A stretch of 30,298 nt of DNA from the NCBI GenBank assembly GCA_937876225.1, contig CALFIC010000206.1, positions 1 to 30,298 of the forward strand, in the 5' to 3' direction. This document shows positions 1-6,964 of the stretch, one piece after another (position 1 is the stretch's first letter; every line of letters begins with the position of its first letter). The DNA is from an uncultured Chloroflexota bacterium. GTDB taxonomy: Bacteria; Chloroflexota; Chloroflexia; Chloroflexales; Roseiflexaceae. A model generated the notes under the pieces. That model searched no databases and had not been told where the DNA came from. It saw nothing but the letters and a program-made list of their open reading frames with translations. The translations under genes and the position numbers were made by a program.

Positions 1-2110
1 GGTTGAGCACGAGCTGGGTGCCGGCGGAAATTTTGCCGTTGATACGGATATTGAGGGGTGCTGGTGCCGGGCTATTCCCCTCTACACCGGTGCGGTCGCG
101 GCTCGTTCCCATGTCGATGACCGGTTTAAGGTCAATGTTGATATTATCGAGTAGGTTGGCCGATGCACCTGCTGGTTGAACCCCATAGAAACCGAGATTG
201 CGGATACCGCCGAAGTCGGCTGGGATGGTATGGGTGCCATAGAAGCGCACCCAGTTTTTGCTGGGAGCTGCTTTGACTTCGTAACCGGTATCTACAGTAT
301 CGGCACCTGCGGTGATACTTGCTGTGGCAGTGCTCCCGCTACCGCCGAGGGTATTGATGCCTTGAGCGACGACTCGGCTGTACGTGTCGGCACCTTTGGA
401 GCCCGCATCTAACCCACTAGGAATCCCGAAGCGGAATTGGATTTCGTTGGTGCTACTCCAAGAGCGGGTGTGATGATAAAACTCGAATTCAAAGGTTTCG
501 CCACCTACCATACAAATCGGTTGGTAGGCCATCGATGGGTTATAGGCGTTGAGTTCGATGTAGTAGGCACCATTTGGTGGCGTGACCCCTGACACCGACT
601 CGACATTGGTGAGTCCACTGCCCCACAACTCAAAGACCCGACAACTGCCACGGATGGGGTGTGACGTATACCACCCGGCCATTTGTGATTCACACGGAAA
701 GCCAACCTTGCTGCCTGATTCAAACGACGGGTTGGCAATGATGCGTACGCCACCGAGGGAGTTATTAATGGTGGGGTTGTTGGTGGTAGGGATGACGCCC
801 GCTTCCACTGTCGCCGAAGGAGTCTTGGTAATCGTAAAGGTCTTTGTTGGCGATGGGGTGACGGTGGCGGTATTGGTAGGCGTGGCGGTAGGATTTAGGT
901 TGGTGATGGTATATACGGCACCGTCACTCTTGAACGAATTATCGCAGGTCGGATCGCCCAATACCCAGTTGAGTGAGGCTCCGTCTTGACCGGGGCTACT
1001 GATATTGAACCAGGCCCATTCTGTGCCTTCAGCTGCTTGGTCGTAGATGTAATTGACGGGGATGGTGAGTCCGCCTTGGTTGCTACCAGCCACCATACCA
1101 CCATCGTAATACCCCGGTGGCACGGTAATAATCCATGAATTGGTGCCCACGGTATGAGTGATAGTTGCGGTACCATTGACTCCTGCCGAAATTTCGCCAA
1201 TCGTGAAATCGGTGTCGGGCACCGCATTGCCGTTGTCGAGGTTGAGCACGAGCTGGGTGCCGGCGGAAATTTTGCCGTTGATACGGATATTGAGTGGGGC
1301 TGGTGCCGGGCTATTCCCCTCTACACCCGTGCGGTCGCGGCTCGTCCCCATGTCAATGACCGGTTTGAGATCAATGTTGATGTTGTCCAACATATTCCCA
1401 GCTGATCCAGTGGGTGTAATTCCATAAAAGCCGAGATTACGAATACCACCAAAGCCGGCAGGAATGGTATGCGTCCCGGAATATTTAACCCAATTTGCAT
1501 AGGGTGATGCATACATGGTTGATGCCGCATTGACGGTGCCCTCATATGCGGTAAACGTGGTTGACCCTAATGTCTGCACCGCCGCACCATTGGTCGTTGA
1601 TCCACGAATGATTTGCCGTGAATAACTATCAGCTACGCGTGAACCACTTGCTAACCCGGTGGGAATACCAAAACGAAATTCGATGACATCGGTTGTTGAT
1701 AGATTTCGCGTATGGTGATAAAACTCGAAATCAAACGTTTCACCCCCAACCATACAAATTGGTTGATATGCCATCGATGAATAAAAAGCATTGAGCTCGA
1801 TGAAATAATTACCATGAGGTGGTTTGGCATGCGTCCCATCTAACGAAGGATAATTCATTGGCAAGCCATTGAGTAATCCCCATAATTCAAATACACGACA
1901 ACCATACCCTGGTTGTATTGGATGAGAAGTAAACCACCCGTTTGTTTGACTTTCACAAGGGAGCCCGGTGATTGTTCCTGACTCAAACGACGGGTTGGCA
2001 ATGATGCGTACGCCACCGAGCGTATTGTTGATAGTCGGATTATTGGTGGTGGGAATGACACCAGCCTCTATCGTTGCTGACGGCGTCTTGGTAATCGTAA
2101 AGGTCTTGGA
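1..2110 (-). repeat. In-frame tandem duplication of a ~413-residue unit (~1.24-1.26 kb period)
   Basis: Landmarks recur once in the same frame. The segment starting ggttgagcac at 1 recurs at 1240 (offset 1239). The segment around caaacgacgggttggc at 721 recurs at 1984 (offset 1263). The 24-base difference is a whole number of codons, so the reading frame survives. Identity is near-complete at 1-130 against 1240-1370 but clearly lower in the middle of the unit, so divergence is uneven. A short Thr/Pro spacer (TATPTNTATVTPSPT) joins the two units. Confidence 0.85.
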
Positions 2111-3769
2111 CGCTGTCGGTGTTTTCGTCGGTGTACTGGTATCGGTAGCAGTACTGGTATCAGTAGCAGTACTGGTATCGGTGGCCGTTGGTGTCGCTGT
2201 GTTGGTGCTCGTCGCCGTGTTGCTGGCAGTCATCGTACTGGTATCAGTACGGGTACTGGTATCAGTACGAGTGATTGTTGCGGTACGGGTACTCGTATCG
2301 GTACGGGTACTCGTCGCGGTACGCGTTGATGTAAGGGTATTGGTACTGGTCGCTGTGTTGCTGGCAGTCATTGTACTCGTTGCAGTACGAGTGATTGTCG
2401 CGGTATTCGAGTTCGTCGCGGTACGGGTGATTGTCGCGGTATTCGAGTTCGTCGCGGTACGGGTCGCTGTCAGGGTATTGGTATTGGTCGGTGTATTAGT
2501 ATTGGTTGCGGTGTTCGTGGCTGTTTTCGAACTCGTCAGCGTATTCAACTTGGTCGGAGTATTTGAATTGGTTGGAGTATTTGACTTGGTGGGGGTATTG
2601 GTGCTTGTTTTGGTGACGGTATTTGATTTGGTAGGAGTGCTCGTTTTGGTTGGGGTATTTGATTTGGTTGGGGTATTTGTTTTAGTAGGCGTATTTGTTT
2701 TGGTGGCGGTATTGGTACGCGTCCGTGTGGCGAAAGAATTCGTACAACCGTTGTCACCACTGACGATGCCATTGGGACAAATAGTATTTGCCCAATAGGT
2801 GTTGTTTTGTATTACACCAGTCATATTGGCATCAGTTAGATCGGCTTTGCTAAAGTTGGTGTTGGTTAGATTGGCGTTGGTTAGATCGGCACCGGTCAAA
2901 TCGGCTTCGACAAGATTTGCAAAATAGAGTGTGGTTCCCGTCAAAATTGCTCCGACTAATTGTAGTTGCGAGCCATACATACGGGTCAGATTGGCACCAT
3001 TCAGATTGGCACCATTCAGATTAGCACCGACAATATTTGCACTTGAAAGGTTGGCATTCGAAAGATTGGCACCAGAGAGATCGACACCAGAGAGATTCAT
3101 ATTACTAAAGTTACAACCACGCAATTGGACTCCTGGACCGCGTTGCGTACAGTCATCTGTGGTGGTGGTTGCGGTAGAACTTGCCGTCGGTGTTTTGGTC
3201 GCAGTGCCTGATGCGGTGGGTGTCCGTGTCGAAATGAAATCAGCACATCCATTGCTATTGCTCATGGCACCATTCGGACAGATGGTGTTTGACCATATGA
3301 CGCCCGTAAATATGGTGCCATTAATATTTGCATCAGTCAGATTCGTACCAGTTAAATTCGCACCAGTGAAATCAGTATTTGTCAGGTCTGTATTAGTCAA
3401 ATTGGCACCAGCCAAATTGGCACCAGCCAAATTGGTATTGGTCAAATTGGCACGATAAAGGTTTTCGTTGGATAAATCAGCATTTGATAAATCGCAATAA
3501 CTCAAATCAACATAAGAATCTCGTTGACTACAATCGGTGTTTGCTGGCTCATAAATATAACGATAGGCTAACGGTAATTTGAATGCACTGCGTGTGGGAG
3601 TTACTACTTTGACGTTTTTTGTCGTTGTAATTGTGCGGTATTTCGCTTCTGTGCGCGTATCACGCGTGGCATATGTACGTGTGATGTCTGTCGGTATATT
3701 TGCGTAAATAAGCAGCAGGAAAATAAACAATAAACCTACTTTAGTAAAAACCGTATTTGTGTAACGCAT
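1..3769 (-). CDS. Giant secreted pentapeptide-repeat/tandem-unit surface protein (C-terminus outside window)
   Basis: The frame stays open from the ATG at 3769 to the window edge: 1256 codons without a stop. The start is preceded by AGGA, and residues 10-25 form a hydrophobic signal or anchor segment. Then come pentapeptide module 1 (about 79-165) and module 2 (about 203-340), rich in A(N/D)Lxx repeats. A Thr-rich linker follows (about 343-566, TNTPTK, TRTATS and similar). At least two copies of a unit of about 413 residues come next, each with NPSFESG near its start and an NGKISAGTQLVLN stretch near its end. Both pentapeptide modules open with DC(S/T)QR and close with W.NTICPNG. Pentapeptide repeats fold as a right-handed beta-helix. 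The NPSFE motif recalls galactose-binding-like beta-sandwich domains, but I cannot assign the unit to a family. Inference: a cell-surface or secreted adhesin-like protein. The missing C-terminus may hold an anchor. Confidence 0.85.
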   Translation of the reverse strand, partial: MRYTNTVFTKVGLLFIFLLLIYANIPTDITRTYATRDTRTEAKYRTITTTKNVKVVTPTRSAFKLPLAYRYIYEPANTDCSQRDSYVDLSYCDLSNADLSNENLYRANLTNTNLAGANLAGANLTNTDLTNTDFTGANLTGTNLTDANINGTIFTGVIWSNTICPNGAMSNSNGCADFISTRTPTASGTATKTPTASSTATTTTDDCTQRGPGVQLRGCNFSNMNLSGVDLSGANLSNANLSSANIVGANLNGANLNGANLTRMYGSQLQLVGAILTGTTLYFANLVEADLTGADLTNANLTNTNFSKADLTDANMTGVIQNNTYWANTICPNGIVSGDNGCTNSFATRTRTNTATKTNTPTKTNTPTKSNTPTKTSTPTKSNTVTKTSTNTPTKSNTPTNSNTPTKLNTLTSSKTATNTATNTNTPTNTNTLTATRTATNSNTATITRTATNSNTATITRTATSTMTASNTATSTNTLTSTRTATSTRTDTSTRTATITRTDTSTRTDTSTMTASNTATSTNTATPTATDTSTATDTSTATDTSTPTKTPTASKTFTITKTPSATIEAGVIPTTNNPTINNTLGGVRIIANPSFESGTITGLPCESQTNGWFTSHPIQPGYGCRVFELWGLLNGLPMNYPSLDGTHAKPPHGNYFIELNAFYSSMAYQPICMVGGETFDFEFYHHTRNLSTTDVIEFRFGIPTGLASGSRVADSYSRQIIRGSTTNGAAVQTLGSTTFTAYEGTVNAASTMYASPYANWVKYSGTHTIPAGFGGIRNLGFYGITPTGSAGNMLDNINIDLKPVIDMGTSRDRTGVEGNSPAPAPLNIRINGKISAGTQLVLNLDNGNAVPDTDFTIGEISAGVNGTATITHTVGTNSWIITVPPGYYDGGMVAGSNQGGLTIPVNYIYDQAAEGTEWAWFNISSPGQDGASLNWVLGDPTCDNSFKSDGAVYTITNLNPTATPTNTATVTPSPTKTFTITKTPSATVEAGVIPTTNNPTINNSLGGVRIIANPSFESGSKVGFPCESQMAGWYTSHPIRGSCRVFELWGSGLTNVESVSGVTPPNGAYYIELNAYNPSMAYQPICMVGGETFEFEFYHHTRSWSSTNEIQFRFGIPSGLDAGSKGADTYSRVVAQGINTLGGSGSTATASITAGADTVDTGYEVKAAPSKNWVRFYGTHTIPADFGGIRNLGFYGVQPAGASANLLDNINIDLKPVIDMGTSRDRTGVEGNSPAPAPLNIRINGKISAGTQLVLN
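2070..2745 (-). repeat. Thr-rich low-complexity linker-coding repeat (TNTPTK / TRTATS)
   Basis: This stretch inside the giant surface protein encodes about 220 residues in which nearly every second residue is Thr, with Pro, Lys, Asn, Arg, Ala or Ser between. The 5' part of the gene direction uses NTPTK-type units and the 3' part RTATS/RTDTS-type units. Such Thr/Pro tracts are typical spacers or stalks in Chloroflexota exported proteins and are often O-glycosylated, though no glycosylation can be seen from sequence. The antisense frame is open by chance because the repeats avoid stops in it. Confidence 0.8.
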
Positions 3770-3816
3770 ATATTAATCCTATTCCGAAACAATGGGTATC
3801 AAAGGGTATATAGTTG

Positions 3817-3822
3817 ATTATA
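3817..3822 (-). promoter_or_regulatory. Putative -10 box of the giant surface-protein gene
   Basis: Read on the minus strand, positions 3822 to 3817 are TATAAT, about 50 bases upstream of the ATG at 3769 and inside a very AT-rich stretch. I see no convincing -35 hexamer at 16-18 bases, so this is a weak call resting on the -10 alone. Confidence 0.3.
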
Positions 3823-4080
3823 TTTATTGTACTGTAAATTTACGAAAAAATGTATATAAAAAATTAATTAAACTGACTTTTTTTATACAATACAAGAAAT
3901 CATATCTGTTTTTTGCGAGAAAATCATGATGTTCCATCGAAATATGACGAATACATCTAACGTTCAGCGTAGTAGGCTACGGTTGTTTAAATAGCAGGTA
4001 TTTCTTAGTGATTATTTTTTGCTTGTGCTATTGCGCAATAGAAGCTACCTTCTCATCCAAATCCATCACGTGCAATGCGC

Positions 4081-4117
4081 AAAAATAACAAAGGGAATCG
4101 TATCAAATACGATTCCC
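4081..4117 (-). terminator. Rho-independent terminator of the Gly-rich protein gene
   Basis: A perfect 11-bp stem (GGGAATCGTAT at 4093-4103, ATACGATTCCC at 4107-4117) with a 3-base loop lies 74 bases past the stop of the Gly-rich gene. On the minus strand it is followed by TTTGTTATTTTTG, a usable U-rich tail. Confidence 0.75.
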
Positions 4118-4190
4118 CAGCGTCATGCTGATGATGTTATTTTGGCGTAGGGATTGTTACAGTGCCTTTTATACCGGCTAACTGTATTGC

Positions 4191-4607
4191 TTAGGCGGAA
4201 TCCCCACCCCAGCCACCCCCACTGTCACCACCGCTGTCGCCACCCCAGCCACCACCGTCGTCACCCCAGCTCCCACTATCGTTGTTGTTATTGCCCCAAT
4301 CAAACCAACTTCCATCGGCGTTATTGTCGTTTCCATTATCGGGAATGCCATCATTATTACTGTCAATAATCGTGTCGTGGTTGTTGATATGGTGGTGATG
4401 ATCGTTGTTCCCCCAGCTGCCGAATAGCCAACCGAGTCCCATTCCGCCGAGAAATGAGCCGGTATCACCGCCCCACCCTTGATTACCATAACTGTTATTG
4501 CCCCAGTTGTTGCCACGGTTACGCCCCCGTCCAAGTAATCCCCCAAGCACCGAAAAAGCAACCCACACAAGGCCAACAGCACACAGACACGAAATAAGAC
4601 TGTTCAT
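4191..4607 (-). CDS. Small Gly/Asn/Trp-rich membrane or secreted protein, function unknown
   Basis: The gene encodes 138 residues. The ATG at 4607 has GAGAGG seven bases upstream. Residues 1-25 are a hydrophobic signal/anchor (LISCLCAVGLVWVAFSVLGG) with a Cys pair at 7 and 9. They are followed by an RGRNRG basic patch, then Gly/Asn/Trp repeats (NNWGNNSYGNQGWGG), a second hydrophobic glycine-rich stretch, HHHH, an Asp/Asn segment (DSNNDGIPDNGNDNNADG) that resembles calcium-binding loops of thrombospondin-3 type, and a GGDSGGGWGGDS tail. A terminator follows. I do not recognise the family. Aromatic-glycine composition and Asp-loops suggest a flexible surface or metal-binding protein; that is inference. 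Confidence 0.7.
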   Translation of the reverse strand: MNSLISCLCAVGLVWVAFSVLGGLLGRGRNRGNNWGNNSYGNQGWGGDTGSFLGGMGLGWLFGSWGNNDHHHHINNHDTIIDSNNDGIPDNGNDNNADGSWFDWGNNNNDSGSWGDDGGGWGGDSGGDSGGGWGGDSA

Positions 4608-4670
4608 TTGGATCCTCTCAAGTACGAATTTGTTTGCCCATAATACTGTGATAAAGGTTTTTTTGTTGCA

Positions 4671-4713
4671 ATCCCCCTTTATTTGTACGTAACACGTACA
4701 AATAAAGGGGGAT
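4671..4713 (-). terminator. Perfect 20-bp hairpin downstream of fmt, terminator-like but without U-tract
   Basis: Arms at 4671-4690 and 4694-4713 are exact reverse complements (a 20-bp stem with AAC loop), 21 bases past the fmt stop. The minus-strand sequence after the stem is A-rich, not T-rich, so it is not a textbook intrinsic terminator. It may act as a transcript 3' end stabiliser, or insulate the Gly-rich gene that begins 64 bases further on. Confidence 0.45.
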
Positions 4714-4733
4714 GTGTCAGCATCAATCGCTGA

Positions 4734-5681
4734 TTACGGTGTCGGTGTAGTTGTTGCCCCGAGTATTGGTAATATGCGTAATCCTCGCCGCCAGTCGTTA
4801 GCTGCCATCGCCTTGCCACCGGCTGGTTGCACCTGTTGTAATAGTAATGCACCTTGCCCACATGCTACAGTAATCCCGTCTGGTCCATCAACCACACTAC
4901 CAGCGGGATGTGTGCCATTGATATGCGTCACACTCGCATGCAGAATGCGTAGTGGCAGATCGCCAACAGTCGTATGCGTGCCTGGCCACGGGTCATAGGC
5001 GCGGATCATCCGTTCGATTTGCGTGGCTGGTTGGCGCCAGTCGATGCGGCCATCGTCACGACTGAGCAACCCAATGTAGCTGGCCTGACTGTCGTCTTGG
5101 GGTGTAGGTGTCAGTGTGCCGGCCGCATAGGGCATGATGACATCACAGAGCATGTGGGCGCCCATATGGAACAGCTCCTCGGTCAATGCGCCAGCTCGTG
5201 CATCGACGGGCAGCGGCTGGCGATGTTGAGTCAGGATGGGACCGGCGTCCATTTTGCTGCCAAGCAGCATCACTGATACGCCGACTTCTTGGTCACCGGC
5301 GAGGATGGCACTGGTCACCGGGGCGGGGCCACGGTGCAACGGTAACAACGACGGGTGGATATTGAGGTAGCCGAGGCGGGGGATAGCGAGGACGTTTTTG
5401 CGCAAAATCTCACCATACGCTGCCACAATTCCCATGTCAGGGTTGAGGGCGGCGATTTGGGCCACCACGGCGTCGTCTTTGAGCGTTTCGGGTTGCAAAA
5501 TAGTCGCAATCCCCAAGGCCTGTGCCATCACTTTGACTGGCGGCGGCGTGAGTTGGCGCCCGCGCCCACTAGGGCGATCGGGCTGCGTAATCACCGCTAC
5601 AATCTCGATGCCGGGCATTTGCGCCAAAGCTGCCAGGGGAATGGTGGCGAGTTGAGGCGTACCGAGGTAGATTATCCGCAT
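4734..5681 (-). CDS. fmt: Methionyl-tRNA formyltransferase
   Basis: The 315-residue enzyme formylates the initiator Met-tRNA using 10-formyl-tetrahydrofolate, in the cytoplasm, before translation initiation. The length is normal for the family (about 310-320). The N-terminal Rossmann-like catalytic domain has the start motif MRIIYLGTPQ, a loop with QPDRPSGRGR near 33-42, and the catalytic set N107, H109 (in LNIHPSLLP) and D145 (in SKMDAGPIL). The C-terminal beta-barrel tRNA-binding domain begins near residue 205. In the active-site loop HRGPAPV replaces the common WRGAAPI, a tolerable variation. AAGGTG lies six bases before the ATG. It ends with an unusual TTTPTP tail. The upstream EamA gene is separated by a repeat-containing gap, so fmt probably has its own promoter. 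Confidence 0.96.
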   Translation of the reverse strand: MRIIYLGTPQLATIPLAALAQMPGIEIVAVITQPDRPSGRGRQLTPPPVKVMAQALGIATILQPETLKDDAVVAQIAALNPDMGIVAAYGEILRKNVLAIPRLGYLNIHPSLLPLHRGPAPVTSAILAGDQEVGVSVMLLGSKMDAGPILTQHRQPLPVDARAGALTEELFHMGAHMLCDVIMPYAAGTLTPTPQDDSQASYIGLLSRDDGRIDWRQPATQIERMIRAYDPWPGTHTTVGDLPLRILHASVTHINGTHPAGSVVDGPDGITVACGQGALLLQQVQPAGGKAMAANDWRRGLRILPILGATTTPTP

Positions 5682-5730
5682 GGGGCACCTTTTGATTGTG
5701 TAATTGCCCTCATTATACCCAATCCCTGTG

Positions 5731-5771
5731 GGGGCGAATCATGCCAGCGAATTGATTCGCCGCTATTCGCT
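5731..5771. repeat. Dispersed ~40-bp palindromic repeat (GCGAAT family), copy A
   Basis: The element has nested inverted GCGAAT/ATTCGC hexamers: two forward copies followed by two reverse copies. It lies between fmt and the EamA gene. Near-identical copies sit at 30187-30228 and 30257-30298, with the same 3' core (ATTCGCCGCTATTCGC). No ORF spans it. It resembles REP-like intergenic elements. Confidence 0.75.
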
Positions 5772-5797
5772 CGTGCGCTCCGCGCCAGCCAAGAATC

Positions 5798-6652
5798 CTA
5801 TTTCCGGTTGACCAGCACAATTCCCCCGAGGATAAACGCCCCACCAATCAATTGACTAGAGCGAATGGGCTCACCCAGCAACGGCACCGCTAGTAAAGCC
5901 GCCAACACGACTTGCCCCAGCAACATCACCGAGGTAATTGGGGCAGGCAAGTGGCCGAGGGCATAGTTGATGGCAATCCAGCCGATGGTTTGCGTGAATA
6001 TTCCGAGAAACAAAATAAACATCCACGAACGCAAATCAAAGCCCCACAACGGTGTCCCCAGCCACAAGGCAATCGGATAAATCACGATGCTCGCAATCGC
6101 CAACGACCACACCATAAAGGTAATCGTATCAGTCCCACCACGGGCTTGGCGCGTACTCAAAATATACCCCGCATAACAAAAACTAGCCCCAGCGGCGAGG
6201 GATAACCCAAACAAATCGTGGGGGCTGAGGCGCAAGGCGCCGCTAGCCACCACCACCATCCCCACCATGGCGATGGCGAGGCCGATCCAATAGTTGCGGG
6301 TCAGTTTTTCTTTGAACAATAACATCGACGCCAGCCCGACCCACAGTGGCGCACTATTGGCCATCAACGAGGCACTGGCAGCCGGCGCATGCATCAAACC
6401 TTCGTTCCACAGTACCAAGTCGATGGCAAAAAAGAGTCCACCAGCAATGATTGCCCAGCGGGTTCTGCCTGTTGGCACACTAGTCGGTTTTCGCCAAAAA
6501 AAGATCGGTAATAGGGACAAAAATCCGATAAAAACACGGTAAAAAGCTGACGACGTCCCGGGCACACCAGCCATTTTGACCACAATTGGCGATGTACTGA
6601 TAATGATGGCTCCAGCGATAAGGGCAAACCAAGCCTTGCGGGTCGTCGTCAT
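5798..6652 (-). CDS. EamA/DMT-family permease (1)
   Basis: A drug/metabolite transporter-superfamily protein of 284 residues with about ten hydrophobic segments arranged as two EamA halves. Recognisable family features are the N-terminal AGAIIISTSPIVVKMA helix, the ASASLMANSAPLW segment closing helix 4 (compare SLIxxxxPv), and the second half with GHLPAPITSVMLLGQVV and a GEP box before the last helix. The likely substrate is a metabolite or amino acid, but the sequence does not say which. I chose the ATG at 6652 because AAGAGG lies seven bases upstream; the frame extends to 6712, but that extension is polar and has no ribosome binding site. TAG stop at 5798. Confidence 0.88.
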   Translation of the reverse strand: MTTTRKAWFALIAGAIIISTSPIVVKMAGVPGTSSAFYRVFIGFLSLLPIFFWRKPTSVPTGRTRWAIIAGGLFFAIDLVLWNEGLMHAPAASASLMANSAPLWVGLASMLLFKEKLTRNYWIGLAIAMVGMVVVASGALRLSPHDLFGLSLAAGASFCYAGYILSTRQARGGTDTITFMVWSLAIASIVIYPIALWLGTPLWGFDLRSWMFILFLGIFTQTIGWIAINYALGHLPAPITSVMLLGQVVLAALLAVPLLGEPIRSSQLIGGAFILGGIVLVNRK

Positions 6653-6735
6653 GAAAAAACCTCTTGTATACAACAGTAGTGGCGTCATTATATGGCGCCA
6701 TGGATGATTCATTTTATGGCGCCAAAGGATTGCTG

Positions 6736-6765
6736 CGAAGTCGGAAGTATGAAGTCGGAAGTATA
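6736..6765 (+). repeat. Direct repeat, 2 x GAAGTCGGAAGTAT (14-bp unit)
   Basis: Two consecutive exact 14-base units, followed by a partial AAAGTA. Related units occur at 18631-18657, at 24766-24795 in the reverse orientation, and singly at 6830. Confidence 0.75.
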
Positions 6766-6778
6766 AAGTACTCTTCCC

Positions 6779-6825
6779 AGCGTCATTCCATGCCGGGTGC
6801 TTGCCCCCGTAGCGTGGAATCTCCT
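6779..6825 (+). repeat. ATTCCATGCCGG ... CGTAGCGTGGAATCTCCT element, copy 1
   Basis: The left end CATTCCATGCCGGG and right end CGTAGCGTGGAATCTCCT recur at 17380-17501. ATTCCATGC and GCGTGGAAT can form a stem with one G-T mismatch, so the element is a potential hairpin. Confidence 0.7.
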
Positions 6826-6916
6826 AATGAAGTCGGAAGCGTCATTGCTTCTGTGTCCTCTGCGCCCTCTGCGTCCTCTGTGCGAGCCAAAAAATCATCC
6901 TATGCGATAATGATTA

Positions 6917-6945
6917 TTGTATGCGCAAATCATTGTGCATATATC
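6917..6945 (+). promoter_or_regulatory. Putative promoter of the cation:proton antiporter gene
   Basis: TTGTAT at 6917-6922 and TATATC at 6940-6945 are separated by 17 bases and end 20 bases before the ATG at 6965. Each hexamer matches the sigma-70 consensus at four positions. The leader would be very short. Confidence 0.35.
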
Positions 6946-6964
6946 GTGTGGAAAGGAAATACTC

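Larger units (their letters stand above)
3770..4190. other. Intergenic region, AT-rich, no gene seen
   Basis: These 421 bases lie between the start of the giant surface-protein gene and the end of the Gly-rich gene. The first half is AT-rich with T/A runs and holds the putative -10 box. At 3968-3981 is a small hairpin (CGTAG-tagg-CTACG) whose core resembles the second hairpin at 24739-24760. The terminator at 4081-4117 is in the second half. I see no ORF with a ribosome binding site and no RNA gene. Confidence 0.7.
6653..6964. other. Divergent intergenic region with two kinds of short repeats
   Basis: These 312 bases separate divergent EamA and antiporter genes. At 6736-6765 are two direct copies of a 14-base unit GAAGTCGGAAGTAT. 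At 6779-6825 is an element beginning CGTCATTCCATGCCGG and ending CGTAGCGTGGAATCTCCT, whose ends can pair imperfectly. A further GAAGTCGGAAG follows at 6830-6840. Then comes a run of CTCTGCGTCCTCTG-like direct repeats (6854-6884) and the antiporter promoter region. I see no convincing gene. Confidence 0.65.

Noticed and set aside
1968..2798. 276-residue plus-strand frame of Val/Leu/Ala repeats
   Set aside because: It is the antisense of the Thr-rich linker of the giant surface protein; the repeats avoid stops in this frame. It has no ribosome binding site and is not protein-like.
2931..3458. 175-residue plus-strand frame
   Set aside because: Antisense of the pentapeptide module in the real minus-strand gene.
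4178..4582. 134-residue minus-strand frame overlapping the Gly-rich gene
   Set aside because: The 4191-4607 frame has a good ribosome binding site, a signal-like N-terminus and a terminator; this one is a low-complexity shadow.
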